64,000 nucleotides of DNA from Candidatus Bathyarchaeota archaeon (lineage in GTDB: Archaea > Thermoproteota > Bathyarchaeia > Bathyarchaeales > SOJC01), in assembly GCA_020354575.1 (NCBI GenBank), contig CP070649.1, positions 745,775 through 809,774 of the forward strand, in the 5' to 3' direction. The notes beneath the pieces are model-generated. The model did no database searches and was not told the DNA's origin. It was given only the letters and a program-made list of their open reading frames with translations. Numbering within the stretch: the stretch's first letter is position 1; each line of letters opens with the position of its first letter. A program made the position numbers and the translations under genes. Shown here piece by piece: positions 34,140 to 44,216 of the stretch.

Positions 34140-35771
34140 ATGTCTATACAAACATATTTATCGAAAAAAGTATCTATAGCGATTTTCATTGCACTTAATA
34201 TCAGCATAGCTATTCTCGCAAGTTCACTGGTTATTTCTGTTAAGGCAATTCCTCTAACTATCACAGTTTCACCAACCAATGGGCCAGTTGGCACGCTAAC
34301 AACTGTAACTGGAACCAACGCTACCCCTTTTGGCGAGATTAGAATATACTTATCCATGTTGGTCCTTGGATTTTTCGCAGCCACAACAACTGCAAACTCC
34401 ACTGGCGGATTCTCTGCAAGCTTTTCAATCCCCACTCTACCTGCTGGCGACTATTTTGTAATGGCCCTTGATGTTACAACGGGTGATACTGGTTTAGCTT
34501 CGTTTATAGTCGAACCACAGATTACCCTAATTATGATAGAAGGATCAAGTGGCGAGAAAATAGACATAGAAGGCCATGGATTTGATAGTTCTACCTCCTT
34601 GAAATTAGCATTTGATGGAGACGATGTGACACCCACGCCCCAACCGTTTACTGGAAATCTCGGCTCCTTTAAAACCAACTTTGTAGTCCCTGACAAGCCA
34701 AGAGGAACCTATTTAGTCGAGGTTAATGACGGCTCAAACACAGTTTCAGCACGATTCGAAGTAATTCCCAAGATAACATTAAACCCAACGAGTGGGAGTA
34801 CAGCTACGATCGTTATGGTGACTGGAACAGGGTTTGCCCCCTCTGTTTCCATGTCAATTGAAATCAACGCTATCAACGTAACAATGTATCCCTCATTCCC
34901 AACGACTCCAGACGGTTCATTCACACAATTTTTCCTTGTTCCTGAAATCCCAGATGGAACCCATGTAGTCACAGCAACAGATGAAATTGGTAATTCAGCA
35001 CTCGCACCCTTCGCCCTCCCCTCTCCTTCTATGTCTTTAACCCCAAATGTAACGTCGGGTCCTTGCATGGTCACTGCAAATGGAGTGGGCTTTCCACCCA
35101 GCACTCCCATAGCGTTATACATAGAGGGCAATTCCGCGATAGATTTCATAGATCTGATGACTGACAGTCAAGAAATATATACAGACGAATTCGGATCATA
35201 CGAGTTTTCCTTTATTGCTCCACTTGCGAAACCTGGATTATACCACGTTATAGCTCATTCCATTACTGGAGGACCTGGCTTTATTGGTGAACAAATAGCA
35301 TCAGCTTGGCTTGAAATTACCGAAGATGCGCTTCTGATCGAGATCAATAACATGATAGCCACAATCCTAATCCCTGATCTTGGATCGATAAAGACCGATT
35401 TGTCAGGGCTTGACGCCAAATTAATTGAAATCGAAGGAAATATAGCAACAATGAATTCAACCATTGGACTAATCCAAGCGGATTTGACAGACCTAAACCT
35501 CAATGTTACTTCAATCAACGGAAACCTCGTGACAATTCAGACGGTTATGGGAACCATCGAGGGAGAAATTGCGTCAATCGAAGGAGACACCGTGACCATA
35601 ATGACCGACATTGGAGCAATCGAGACTGACATATCACGGCTCCAGGATGGGCAAGCTGGATTCACCATACCTCTCTATGGCACCCTGATCTTGGGGGCTA
35701 TATCAGCCATTGCAGCAGTTGTGCTCTTAGCCATGCATATCCAAGTGATGCGAAAGACAAAGAAAGCATGA
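34140..35771 (+). CDS. Surface protein with Ig-like/TIG repeats, coiled coil and C-terminal membrane anchor
   Basis: Predicted cell-surface protein of 543 residues. The N-terminal signal anchor (about 10-35) precedes four Ig-like units of about 80-90 residues, each opening like LTITVSPTNGPVGTLTTVTG or ITLNPTSGSTATIVMVTG. A region of heptad-like repeats follows (about 390-500: IATMNSTIGLIQADL, IASIEGDTVTIMTDIGAIE). It ends in a transmembrane helix (YGTLILGAISAIAAVVLLAM) and a short basic tail. The plan suits an S-layer or stalk protein. A TATA-like TATTTTAAAT lies about 75 nt upstream. Confidence 0.82.
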   Translation: MSIQTYLSKKVSIAIFIALNISIAILASSLVISVKAIPLTITVSPTNGPVGTLTTVTGTNATPFGEIRIYLSMLVLGFFAATTTANSTGGFSASFSIPTLPAGDYFVMALDVTTGDTGLASFIVEPQITLIMIEGSSGEKIDIEGHGFDSSTSLKLAFDGDDVTPTPQPFTGNLGSFKTNFVVPDKPRGTYLVEVNDGSNTVSARFEVIPKITLNPTSGSTATIVMVTGTGFAPSVSMSIEINAINVTMYPSFPTTPDGSFTQFFLVPEIPDGTHVVTATDEIGNSALAPFALPSPSMSLTPNVTSGPCMVTANGVGFPPSTPIALYIEGNSAIDFIDLMTDSQEIYTDEFGSYEFSFIAPLAKPGLYHVIAHSITGGPGFIGEQIASAWLEITEDALLIEINNMIATILIPDLGSIKTDLSGLDAKLIEIEGNIATMNSTIGLIQADLTDLNLNVTSINGNLVTIQTVMGTIEGEIASIEGDTVTIMTDIGAIETDISRLQDGQAGFTIPLYGTLILGAISAIAAVVLLAMHIQVMRKTKKA

Positions 35772-35851
35772 CTTTCACCACCCTTCATCTTTTTATCATA
35801 TCTTCGTCACATAGGAAACCTCTTTTAGAGTAAAAACCCTCAGAATAAATT

Positions 35852-36409
35852 ATGCTTAGAGACTTCAATCTTCTCGTAACTACAACTCGGGGAAACGAAG
35901 TCGATGCTTGCTCAGAGATTTGGTACCTATTAAATGAAATTGGAGACAATACCGCAAAAGTCGACAAAACAGGTGTTTCAGGATTGATATCAGCGAAAAC
36001 AATTTTTGGTCCATTAAAGACGATCAGAAAGCTTCGTGACATGCTTAGAAAGCGGCCTTACGAGTTTCGTTTCAGCCTACGCATAATTCCTATACAACAG
36101 GTCACACAAACCAGCTTGACGGATATCAAAAGTGTCATTGCAAAACTTGCTTCCGAAATTGACGAAAAGGAGACTTTTCGCATAACTGTTGAGAAACGCT
36201 TTTCCCAAATACCCAGCAAGGATATAATCGAAGCTTCTGCAGAAAGCATTGAACGAAAAGTGAATCTAACTAAACCAGACAAGATCGTGCTAATCGAGGT
36301 CATAGGTGGATTTACAGGAATTTCCGTCATTCAACCATCTGATATTATCTCCGTAATGAAAGAAAAATTCGAATCTGGCTCCAATACGCATGCGCCTGAC
36401 TACCGCTGA
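35852..36409 (+). CDS. THUMP domain protein (Tan1-like)
   Basis: RNA-binding protein of 185 residues consisting mainly of a THUMP domain (about 55-165; FRITVEKRFSQIPSKDII, KPDKIVLIEVIGGFTGISV). In eukaryotes the Tan1 protein of this type assists acetylation of cytidine-12 in tRNA; archaeal homologues are taken to have similar roles. There is no fused methyltransferase or sulfurtransferase domain. The 3' end overlaps the Cgi121 gene on the other strand by 10 bp. Confidence 0.86.
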   Translation: MLRDFNLLVTTTRGNEVDACSEIWYLLNEIGDNTAKVDKTGVSGLISAKTIFGPLKTIRKLRDMLRKRPYEFRFSLRIIPIQQVTQTSLTDIKSVIAKLASEIDEKETFRITVEKRFSQIPSKDIIEASAESIERKVNLTKPDKIVLIEVIGGFTGISVIQPSDIISVMKEKFESGSNTHAPDYR

Positions 36410-36963
36410 GTAACCAGAAGAGCAATGTGTTCAATCACCAAGTCACAAATTGCCTGTTTCTCTCCATTCTCCTCTAATTTGGATCTCAACTCCCCGTTCG
36501 ATATCCTAAAAAGCCTTTTAATTTGATCCATTTTTTCATCTGACAATTCAAGGACCCCATCTTCTCGTATTCCAGGAATCAGCTTTGAAATATTTGTCAA
36601 CGCTGTATTCGCGATTCTCTCGTCATCTGTTATTGCCAATACGGCAATTTCTGAAGTATCCGGCTTGATTCCAATGAGATTCACAGCGTTCTTAATCTGT
36701 CTTTGAGCAGAGGCATAGAGGAGACATTCAATAGAGAGCTTTTTTGAAATATTTGTCCCATTTTTGAAAGCTTTCAAAGCATTTACGGCAGTAAAAAAAA
36801 GATGTTGCCATCCCGCTATAAGCTGGGCATCAAAGAACTGAATACCCCCACTTCGGAATCCTTTTTGGGAAATGGTCAAAATTTGTTCAATATCAACTAG
36901 GCGTACATCTCTGAAACCTGCAATCGCCACATATTTTCCATATTCTTCAACTTGTCTTATCAT
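36400..36963 (-). CDS. cgi121: KEOPS complex subunit Cgi121
   Basis: Component of the KEOPS complex (Kae1-Bud32-Cgi121-Pcc1) that makes t6A37 in tRNAs reading ANN codons. Its 187 residues include the conserved block FFDAQLIAGWQHLFFTAVNA and SIECLLYASAQRQIKNAV, with IGIKPDTSEIAVLAI after it. Cgi121 binds the tRNA CCA end and the Bud32 kinase. ATG 36963 directly follows the stop of the phosphoribosyltransferase gene, whose last codons contain AAGGAG as its ribosome site. The tRNA-modification theme matches the THUMP gene opposite. Confidence 0.9.
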   Translation of the reverse strand: MIRQVEEYGKYVAIAGFRDVRLVDIEQILTISQKGFRSGGIQFFDAQLIAGWQHLFFTAVNALKAFKNGTNISKKLSIECLLYASAQRQIKNAVNLIGIKPDTSEIAVLAITDDERIANTALTNISKLIPGIREDGVLELSDEKMDQIKRLFRISNGELRSKLEENGEKQAICDLVIEHIALLVTQR

Positions 36964-37548
36964 TCAAATCTCCTTGGAAAAACGATTGATCAATTCTCGA
37001 TGGAAGCCATACTTCATCAGTACCTGCTTTGCGTCTTCAGTCGATTTTCCCTTTCTCTGATACTGTTTAACAACTTTCCTCAAGGCTTCCTTTCTCTCCC
37101 ATGGAAAAATTATCCAACTACGAGTCATTTTTTCGTAGTAGTCTGGTTTTGTTATACTCCAAGGTTTCATGTAGAGTGTTGCAATCTTAAGAATTTTAGG
37201 ATCTCTTCTAATAAGATGAGTCCTAACTAATTGAAGGCTTTTACCTGTATCAGAAACGTCATCTACAGCCAAGACTTTCTTACCCTTTACATTAGCTGAC
37301 ACAGACTGGGTTATTATGGGGTACTTCTTTCTTTCTGATACTCCTAAATAGAATTCTGCTTTAATGTTGGCGATTTCTGGATTTTCAAGTAAATCGGACA
37401 AGATTCTCGCAGGAGTCCAGCCGCCTCTTGAGACTCCAACTATGATATCAGGACTGTATTTATCCCCCTTTATCCTGTCCCCCAAATCTAAAAGCATCGC
37501 GTAGATTTCTTCCCAAGTAGGAATTTCAAACTTCTCACTTTGTTCCAT
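36964..37548 (-). CDS. Purine phosphoribosyltransferase family protein
   Basis: Transfers phosphoribose from PRPP to a purine base, 194 residues. The PRPP-binding loop is VLAVDDVSDTGKSL and the N-terminal loop IIVGVSRGGWTPAR. Overall plan and length fit the xanthine/hypoxanthine phosphoribosyltransferase group of archaea. It is co-transcribed with cgi121, whose start abuts its stop. A TATA-like ATATATAAATCG on the minus strand (about 37591-37602) lies about 45 nt upstream. It is divergent from the hut operon. Confidence 0.86.
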   Translation of the reverse strand: MEQSEKFEIPTWEEIYAMLLDLGDRIKGDKYSPDIIVGVSRGGWTPARILSDLLENPEIANIKAEFYLGVSERKKYPIITQSVSANVKGKKVLAVDDVSDTGKSLQLVRTHLIRRDPKILKIATLYMKPWSITKPDYYEKMTRSWIIFPWERKEALRKVVKQYQRKGKSTEDAKQVLMKYGFHRELINRFSKEI

Positions 37549-37612
37549 CTTCTCATCTCTCTTCCATGCTGGAAAATCGGGACAAATGTTTCGATTTATA
37601 TATTTGCCGTTC

Positions 37613-37679
37613 TGACATTTCTTACATATAAATGAGATTTAATAATCTTAGTTGCAGAAATGTCAATAGCAGTACTGCT
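37613..37679 (+). promoter_or_regulatory. Hut operon promoter with flanking inverted repeats
   Basis: TGACATTTCT (37613-37622) and its exact reverse complement AGAAATGTCA (37656-37665) flank a TATA-like ATATAAAT (37626-37633). A perfect 12-bp palindrome AGCAGTACTGCT (37668-37679) follows, 17 nt before the first start codon. The arrangement suits repression of histidine degradation in the absence of inducer. The regulator is not encoded nearby. Confidence 0.55.
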
Positions 37680-37695
37680 CTAAAAGGAAAGATCC

Positions 37696-38640
37696 TTGTT
37701 GAGAAATATAATTGAAGCTGTGCCTAATTTTAGCACTTCTAATCCCACGGTTGTAAAAGCTATTCTGAACGAGCTAAAGAAAATTGCAAATGTGTATCTA
37801 CTCGACTATACCTATGACGATTATTATAATCGACTTGTGGTTTCATTCGTAGGGAATGAAAACTCGATTTTACAGGCTTCTTTGAAAATGGCTGCTAAAG
37901 GGATTGAGCTCATAGACATGAACCAACATAAAGGACAGCATCCACGCATTGGTGCAGTTGACGTTTTTCCCTTCATACCGCTTCGACACATTTCAATCGA
38001 AACGTGTGTTAGAATTGCCAAGAAATTTGGCAAATCTTTGGCAGAAAAGCATCAAGTTCCTGTTTATCTCTACGGAATGGCTGCGGAACCAGAAAGAAGC
38101 GACCTAGATTGGATCAGAAAGGGAGAGTACGAAGCCTTATTTGAAATGATCCGAAAACCTGAACGCAAACCTGATTATGGTCCTGCAGTGCCTCATCCCA
38201 CAGCAGGTGCAACCATCACAGGTGCTCGGAAGGTGATGGCAGGTTTCAATGTGAATTTAAATACTTCAGATTTAAAAGTCGCCAAAAAAATCGCGAGAAC
38301 CTTACATGCAAAGAAAGGAGGCTTTGCGACAGTTAAGGCTATGGCTGCTAGTGTTCCCAAAAAAAAGATTACTCAGATTGGCATGAGCATCACCAACTTC
38401 GACCAAACACCTTTGTACCGAGTCTTTGAAGTTCTAAAGCTGGAGGCAGCAAGGCATAATGTATCCATTATGAGCTCAGAGTTTTGCGGCATGACCCCAA
38501 TAAAATCTCTGATAGATATCGCAGCTTATTATCTAAAGATTGACAATTTATCAGAGGATAGGGTTCTCGAGATCGCCATACAAAAGGCAATGGAAAAGGA
38601 TTTACAGCATGATCAAAGAAAAAGCAGACTTGGTAATTGA
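37696..38640 (+). CDS. ftcD: Glutamate formimidoyltransferase
   Basis: Transfers the formimino group of N-formimino-glutamate, the product of the Hut pathway, to tetrahydrofolate or another pterin, releasing glutamate. Its 314 residues cover both subdomains of the transferase (VPNFSTSNPTVVKAIL, QHKGQHPRIGAVDVFPFIP, VMAGFNVNLNT). The cyclodeaminase domain of the bifunctional mammalian FTCD is absent. TTG 37696 is the first codon that fits the family N-terminus (IIEAVPNFS); TTG 37699 is adjacent. It is the first gene of the hut operon, overlapping hutI by 32 bp. Confidence 0.94.
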   Translation: MLRNIIEAVPNFSTSNPTVVKAILNELKKIANVYLLDYTYDDYYNRLVVSFVGNENSILQASLKMAAKGIELIDMNQHKGQHPRIGAVDVFPFIPLRHISIETCVRIAKKFGKSLAEKHQVPVYLYGMAAEPERSDLDWIRKGEYEALFEMIRKPERKPDYGPAVPHPTAGATITGARKVMAGFNVNLNTSDLKVAKKIARTLHAKKGGFATVKAMAASVPKKKITQIGMSITNFDQTPLYRVFEVLKLEAARHNVSIMSSEFCGMTPIKSLIDIAAYYLKIDNLSEDRVLEIAIQKAMEKDLQHDQRKSRLGN

Positions 38641-39865
38641 AAAAGCCAACGAACTCATAACGTTGTGTCACACAAATGCGACTCCCATCAAAAAAGAAAG
38701 AATGCAGAACCTAGGTATAATAAAAAGCGGATCAATAGCCATTCGCAACGGAAAAATAATATCAGTGGGCAATGCGCGCACAATTAAGCATAAGTTCAAA
38801 CCTAAAAGAATTATTGATGCTTCCGGAAAAACCGTTATGCCTGGGTTTGTTGATTCCCATACCCACTTGATTTTTGCAGGTTCTCGGGAAGAAGAATTTA
38901 AAAAGCAGCTGCAAGGTGCAAGCTACCTAGAAATTCTGGAGAAAGGTGGAGGAATTCTAAGTACCGTAAGAGAAACAAGAAAGGCTTCTAAAGCAGAACT
39001 TGTTAGCTCTGGAAGGAAAACACTTGATGTTATGCTAAAACATGGCACAACTACTGTGGAGGCCAAAAGTGGCTATGGACTTACGACGAAAGATGAGATC
39101 AAATGCTTACAAACCATGAAAGAATTAAGCATAGCCCATCCCATTGATATTGTGCCTACTTTTCTCGGGGCGCACGCTCTTCCAATCGAGTATGCCGGCA
39201 AATCAGATGAGTATGTATCATTAGTGACTGATGAAATGATTCCCGCAATCACTGAGAGAAGACTTGCTGAATTCTGCGATGTTTTCTGCGAGAAAGGCGC
39301 CTTTGATTTCATGCAATCCAAGAAAATCTTGCTGAAAGGCAAAAAATGCGGTCTGAAGCTGAAAATCCATGCAGACGAGCTGACAAATCAGAATGGAGCT
39401 GAATTAGCAGCAGAAGTTGGGTGCGTATCAGCTGAACATTTGTTATTTTCTTCTGAAACTGGATTGAAGGCGATGGCAAAGAAGGGAGTAATTGCGATTT
39501 TACTCCCAGCAGCTTCATTTTCATTATCAACTAAGAGATTTGCAAATGCCAAAGAGATTTTAGAATTGGGAGTTCCCATGGCCTTAGGCACTGATTTTAA
39601 TCCGATTTGTTGGACAGAAAACATGCAAGAAATAATTACCCTTGCCTGTAGACTGATGCATATCGCTCCCGCTGAAGCAATCGTTGCATCCACCATAAAT
39701 GCAGCATATGCAATAGACCGCGGGCAAGAGGTTGGCAGTCTGGAGAAAGGAAAAAAAGCGGATATAATAGTGCTCGATATTCCCAATCATGAGCATTTAG
39801 GTTATAGATTCGGAGTGAATCTTGTGGATAAAGTTGTCAAAGGAGGATGTGTAGTAGTAGACTAA
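38609..39865 (+). CDS. hutI: Imidazolonepropionase
   Basis: Metal-dependent amidohydrolase that opens the imidazolone ring of 4-imidazolone-5-propionate to give formiminoglutamate. It has 418 residues from ATG 38609, which is preceded by AAGGA and lies inside the end of ftcD. The metal site [15 protein letters not shown], the substrate-site [12 protein letters not shown] region, HADEL and the C-terminal LGTDFNP are all present. It is the third reaction of the pathway, encoded between ftcD and hutU. Confidence 0.95.
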   Translation: MIKEKADLVIEKANELITLCHTNATPIKKERMQNLGIIKSGSIAIRNGKIISVGNARTIKHKFKPKRIIDASGKTVMPGFVDSHTHLIFAGSREEEFKKQLQGASYLEILEKGGGILSTVRETRKASKAELVSSGRKTLDVMLKHGTTTVEAKSGYGLTTKDEIKCLQTMKELSIAHPIDIVPTFLGAHALPIEYAGKSDEYVSLVTDEMIPAITERRLAEFCDVFCEKGAFDFMQSKKILLKGKKCGLKLKIHADELTNQNGAELAAEVGCVSAEHLLFSSETGLKAMAKKGVIAILLPAASFSLSTKRFANAKEILELGVPMALGTDFNPICWTENMQEIITLACRLMHIAPAEAIVASTINAAYAIDRGQEVGSLEKGKKADIIVLDIPNHEHLGYRFGVNLVDKVVKGGCVVVD

Positions 39866-39878
39866 GGGAGAAGTGAAT

Positions 39879-41546
39879 ATGTCAGAGAGAATATTGAGAT
39901 CCATTACTGGAAAGGAACTTCACTGCAAGAATTGGCAAATCGAAGGTATTTACCGTATGCTTCATCACGTTCTTGATCCAGAAGTGGCCAAAGATCCCGA
40001 CCATCTAATTGTTTATGGGGGAACTGGAAAAGCTGCCAGAAATTGGAGTTGTTTTGAACAGATTGTCCAGACCCTAGAGCAACTGGAACCAGACGAAACT
40101 ATGCTCATCCAAAGCGGTAAACCAGTAGCAGTTTTTAAAACACACAAGTGGGCGCCAAGAACATTGATCGTCAACTCCATGCTAGTTCCGAAATGGGCTA
40201 CTTGGAGTCATTTTTACGAATTAGAGCAAAAGGGTTTGATAATGTTTGGTCAAATGACTGCAGGCTCTTGGGCCTATATTGGCACTCAAGGAATTTTACA
40301 GGGTACCTATGAAACCTTGGCAGCAGTTGCTCGAGAGCATTTTGATGGAAGTTTGCGAGGCAAGCTTGTCTTGACAGCAGGGCTGGGTGAGATGGGTGGT
40401 GCTCAACCACTAGCAGTGACCATGAATGAAGGTGTGGCGTTGGTGGTCGAGATTGATAAGAGAGCCATTGAAAGACGCATTGAACACAAATACCTGCAAA
40501 CTTGGACTGACAACCTTGATGATGCAGTTGGCTTGGTTATCGAAGCCAAACAAGACGGAGAACCACGGAGTATTGGTCTTCTTGGAAATTCTGCAGAAGT
40601 GCATCACGAACTGGTTGCAAGAAACATCATTCCAGACGTTTTGACAGATCAAACATCAGCTCATGATCCACTCAATGGTTATTATCCCCATGGACTTTCC
40701 AAGGAAGAAGCTGACGAGTTGAGGAAAGAGGAGCCAACATCCTATATTAAGAAAGCTTGTGAAAGCATGAAATTTCAAGTCAAAGCTATGGTTGAAATGA
40801 TGCGGAAAGGTGCAGTAACTTTTGAATATGGCAACAATCTAAGACAACAGGCTTATGATGCTGGTTGTCTTGACGCTTTTAGTTTTCCAGGCTTTGTACA
40901 ACGTTATATTCGACCCAACTTCTGTGAAGGACGGGGACCTTTCCGTTGGACCTCGCTTATCGGCATCTCCGAAGACATCTATAAACTCGACGATCTAATT
41001 CTCACGGAATTCGCTCATAATAAAGAGCTATGCCGTTGGATCCGAAAGGCAAAAGAAGAAGTGACCTTCCAAGGATTACCTGCTCGTGTTTGCTGGTTAG
41101 GATTTGGAGAGAGAGCTCGATTTGGCAAGCTTGTGAATGAAATGGTACATAAAGGCGAACTTTCTGGACCTATATGGATAGGACGCGACCATCTAGATTG
41201 CGGAAGTGTCGCTTCACCAAACCGCGAAACAGAAGGCATGATGGATGGCAGTGATGCCATTGCAGACTGGCCTATCTTAAACGCCCTACTAAATGCTGTG
41301 GGAGGAGCAACTTGGGTTTCAGTTCATCATGGCGGTGGCGTGGGCATAGGTTATAGTATTCATGCAGGTATGTGTCTTGTAGCAGATGGCACACGAGAAT
41401 CCGAAAAGCGATTGGTAACAGTTCTGACAACCGATCCCGGAATAGGAATTGTTAGACACGCCGATGCAGGTTATCAGAAAGCTCAAAAAATGGCAAAAGC
41501 GAACGCAATCAAGATGCCCATGCTAAATAGAAAAGCAAATGATTGA
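39879..41546 (+). CDS. hutU: Urocanate hydratase
   Basis: Hydrates urocanate to 4-imidazolone-5-propionate using tightly bound NAD as an electrophile. It is 555 residues long, the usual urocanase length. The family signature and NAD region are [30 protein letters not shown] and [12 protein letters not shown]; the C-terminal block is [21 protein letters not shown] 39879 follows GGGAG at an 8-nt spacing, and GTG 39873 is in frame. It is third in the hut operon. Confidence 0.96.
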   Translation: MSERILRSITGKELHCKNWQIEGIYRMLHHVLDPEVAKDPDHLIVYGGTGKAARNWSCFEQIVQTLEQLEPDETMLIQSGKPVAVFKTHKWAPRTLIVNSMLVPKWATWSHFYELEQKGLIMFGQMTAGSWAYIGTQGILQGTYETLAAVAREHFDGSLRGKLVLTAGLGEMGGAQPLAVTMNEGVALVVEIDKRAIERRIEHKYLQTWTDNLDDAVGLVIEAKQDGEPRSIGLLGNSAEVHHELVARNIIPDVLTDQTSAHDPLNGYYPHGLSKEEADELRKEEPTSYIKKACESMKFQVKAMVEMMRKGAVTFEYGNNLRQQAYDAGCLDAFSFPGFVQRYIRPNFCEGRGPFRWTSLIGISEDIYKLDDLILTEFAHNKELCRWIRKAKEEVTFQGLPARVCWLGFGERARFGKLVNEMVHKGELSGPIWIGRDHLDCGSVASPNRETEGMMDGSDAIADWPILNALLNAVGGATWVSVHHGGGVGIGYSIHAGMCLVADGTRESEKRLVTVLTTDPGIGIVRHADAGYQKAQKMAKANAIKMPMLNRKAND

Positions 41547-41584
41547 AATCTGTCTATGTATCTACCTGACAACTGGGGAAGATT

Positions 41585-43138
41585 ATGGAAAAAGTAGTTA
41601 TTGACGGTGACGCGTTGAATATTGATGACGTAGTTTCTGTTGCTCGATTTGATGCAAGAGTAGTGATTTCCAAGAAGGCGAAAAATAAAGTCAGAAAGGC
41701 ACGAGATACTTTGGATCACCTCTTGAAAGAAAAAAAACCTATTTACGGAGTGACAACGGGTTTCGGAGCATTAGGAAACGTGCCAATCGCACCCAAAGAC
41801 TTCAAAAAGCTTCAGGTAAACCTCATCCGAAGTCATTCTTCAGGTGTTGGAAAACCTTTAAGCAGGGACATAATTCGGGCATTAATGCTTTTGCGTGCAA
41901 ACACGTTAGCAAAGGGCTATTCAGGAGTGCGTCTGACAACTTTAGAGACGCTTGTGAAGATGATCAACAAAAGGGTGCATCCAATTGTTCCGGAGAAAGG
42001 TTCTGTGGGCGCCAGCGGCGATTTGACCCCTCTCTCCCATATGGTTTTAGTGATGATTGGAGAAGGTGAAGCAGAATTTCAGGGTATTACCATGAGCGGA
42101 AAAGAAGCTATGGAAAAATCGAACATTTCTCCGGTAGTTCTTGACGTTAAAGAAGGCGTTGCTTTGAATAATGGTACGCAGATGATGACTGCCATTGCTG
42201 CCTTGCTGGTTTATGATGCCGAGAATTTAGTAAAAACGGCGGAGGTCGCAGCCTCGCTGAGCCTTGAAGCCTTATGTGGAATAACGGAGGCTTTCGACGA
42301 CCGAATTCACCGTGTCAAACCTCACAGAGGGCAAATGGAAAGCGCTAGAAATGTTCTCACCCTTTTATCTGGTAGCAAACTAGTGAAGGCAAATGTCAAA
42401 ATAGGCAAAGGAAACAAGTATCCACAAGATCCCTATTCTCTGCGATGCATCCCACAAGTCTTAGGTTCGGTCCGTGATATTGCAAAATATGTGAAGAGCA
42501 TAGTGAATATCGAGATTAACTCTGCTACCGACAATCCTCTCGTTTTTGCTGAAGATGGGGTATGTCTTTCAGGAGGCAACTTTCATGGACAATATATTTC
42601 AGCTGCTATGGATTATCTTGCAATTGCATTAGCCACAATAGGAAACCTTTCTGAACGACGAATTGCCAGGTTGATTGATGAGAGCTTGAGCCAAGGGCTT
42701 CCTCCATTTCTCATTTCGAAGAAAGCCAAGAGTGGTGTGCAAAGTGGCTTCATGACACTTCAATACACAGCTGCCGCGTTGGCTTCAGAAAACAAATCCT
42801 TGTCTCACCCAGCGAGTGTTGATTCGATTCCCACATCAGCGAATTTTGAGGATTTTGTGAGTATGGGACCTTTTGCAGCGACAAAAGCTCTTGAAATTCT
42901 CAGTAACGTCCAATATATCGTTGCAATTGAACTACTATCAGCAGCACAAGGCGTCGAATTTCGAGGAGTGCAGAGTCTCGGCAAAGGTACAAGGCAAGCC
43001 TACGATATTATAAGGAGTAAAATCTCTACCTTGAAAGAGGATAGAGCAGTTTCTAGAGACATTGAGATAATGAAGGGAATGATTGGAAATTGTGAGCTTG
43101 GTGATGTGGGCGTAAATAAAGGTGGCCTTCTATCATAA
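41585..43138 (+). CDS. hutH: Histidine ammonia-lyase
   Basis: Removes ammonia from histidine to give urocanate, the entry step of the Hut pathway. The internal Ala-Ser-Gly (143-145 in GSVGASGDLTPLSHM) cyclises to the MIO prosthetic group. Y54 in IYGVTTGFG, NNGTQ and the INSATDNPL block are also present in 517 residues. GGGGAAG precedes ATG 41585. It is the last gene of the operon, although it acts first. Confidence 0.96.
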   Translation: MEKVVIDGDALNIDDVVSVARFDARVVISKKAKNKVRKARDTLDHLLKEKKPIYGVTTGFGALGNVPIAPKDFKKLQVNLIRSHSSGVGKPLSRDIIRALMLLRANTLAKGYSGVRLTTLETLVKMINKRVHPIVPEKGSVGASGDLTPLSHMVLVMIGEGEAEFQGITMSGKEAMEKSNISPVVLDVKEGVALNNGTQMMTAIAALLVYDAENLVKTAEVAASLSLEALCGITEAFDDRIHRVKPHRGQMESARNVLTLLSGSKLVKANVKIGKGNKYPQDPYSLRCIPQVLGSVRDIAKYVKSIVNIEINSATDNPLVFAEDGVCLSGGNFHGQYISAAMDYLAIALATIGNLSERRIARLIDESLSQGLPPFLISKKAKSGVQSGFMTLQYTAAALASENKSLSHPASVDSIPTSANFEDFVSMGPFAATKALEILSNVQYIVAIELLSAAQGVEFRGVQSLGKGTRQAYDIIRSKISTLKEDRAVSRDIEIMKGMIGNCELGDVGVNKGGLLS

Positions 43139-43145
43139 TTCCATT

Positions 43146-44114
43146 TTAGTTAGATTTCTTCAGGATCCTTAATCTTTTTACGATGTTTGGATGCGTTGAG
43201 AATAACTCTAGAAACTTGTCTACACCCGTAACATTTCTCTGAAGAAGCTCATCGACTAGTCTACTATCACTCACTCCAAAATTCGCTATCGCTTTGGCAT
43301 CTGCCAGTGCTCTATCAGGATCGGATATGAATAGAGCCTTAAACGAGTTAAGATGACCCGCCTTTGGTTTCTTTTTCTTTATTCGTTCGCTTTCGTTGAC
43401 AATTTTCGCCAGTCCTTCTGAGAGTTTTCTGGAGCCATCTTCTACAATGGAAGTGCTATGATCATCCGCATAATACTCTCGCAAGCGACTCAAGTACAGT
43501 GTGAACAGGGTTAATACCCAATATAGGAAGATGCTGACTAATCCAATGGCGATTGCAGCTCCACCGCTATTGTCTCGACTTCTTCCACTCCCAAACATTG
43601 ATGAAAGCATAAAGGAATAGCCAACGTAGTAAAAGATCGCAGGCAATATGGACACAAACATCATAACTTGTACATCACGATGTTTTAGATGACCTAATTC
43701 GTGACCGATGACAGCTTCAACTTCTTCATCCTCGAGTGTTTTCATAAGTCCTTCAGTTACAGCAATTCGGGTCCCTGCAATTGGAGAACCATAGGCAAAA
43801 GCGTTTGGAATTGGAATGCGCGCCATCATTAGCTTTGGTTTCTTAATGCCACTTTTCTGGCTTAATTGGTCTACAACAGCATGTAATTTTGGATTGTCTG
43901 ATCGTGATATCTTACGTACTCTATAAATGGCATCAATTAGATATGGAGCAATCAGCCATTGCAGAATGTTGAAGCCAATTATGAATACAATGAGCCAGGT
44001 AAAGCTGAAGGTTCCTGTCAGATGCAATATGATTGTGAAAAATAGAGTGGAAAGGCCTATAATGATAGCTAATGTCCCAACCATGGACGCTCGGAGCCTT
44101 AATAGGGAACTCAC
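43146..44114 (-). CDS. htpX: HtpX-like membrane zinc metalloprotease (M48)
   Basis: Membrane-bound zinc protease implicated in degrading misfolded membrane proteins. Its 322 residues have two N-terminal helices (about 14-60), the zinc site IGHELGHLKHRD (HELGH 138-142), two further helices (about 153-205) and the third-ligand region LREYYADDHS. PNAFAYGSPIAGTRIAVTEG upstream of the active site is typical of HtpX. It is a lone gene converging on hutH with only 7 bp between stops. Confidence 0.92.
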   Translation of the reverse strand: MSSLLRLRASMVGTLAIIIGLSTLFFTIILHLTGTFSFTWLIVFIIGFNILQWLIAPYLIDAIYRVRKISRSDNPKLHAVVDQLSQKSGIKKPKLMMARIPIPNAFAYGSPIAGTRIAVTEGLMKTLEDEEVEAVIGHELGHLKHRDVQVMMFVSILPAIFYYVGYSFMLSSMFGSGRSRDNSGGAAIAIGLVSIFLYWVLTLFTLYLSRLREYYADDHSTSIVEDGSRKLSEGLAKIVNESERIKKKKPKAGHLNSFKALFISDPDRALADAKAIANFGVSDSRLVDELLQRNVTGVDKFLELFSTHPNIVKRLRILKKSN

Positions 44115-44216
44115 GTTTGTATCCCAGAGAATTCCAGTCCTGTGACCTCTTATATTCTTTACTATTTTATCTAATACTAACTGGTATTTGAGTTCGGAAA
44201 TTGTGAATTCATACTC

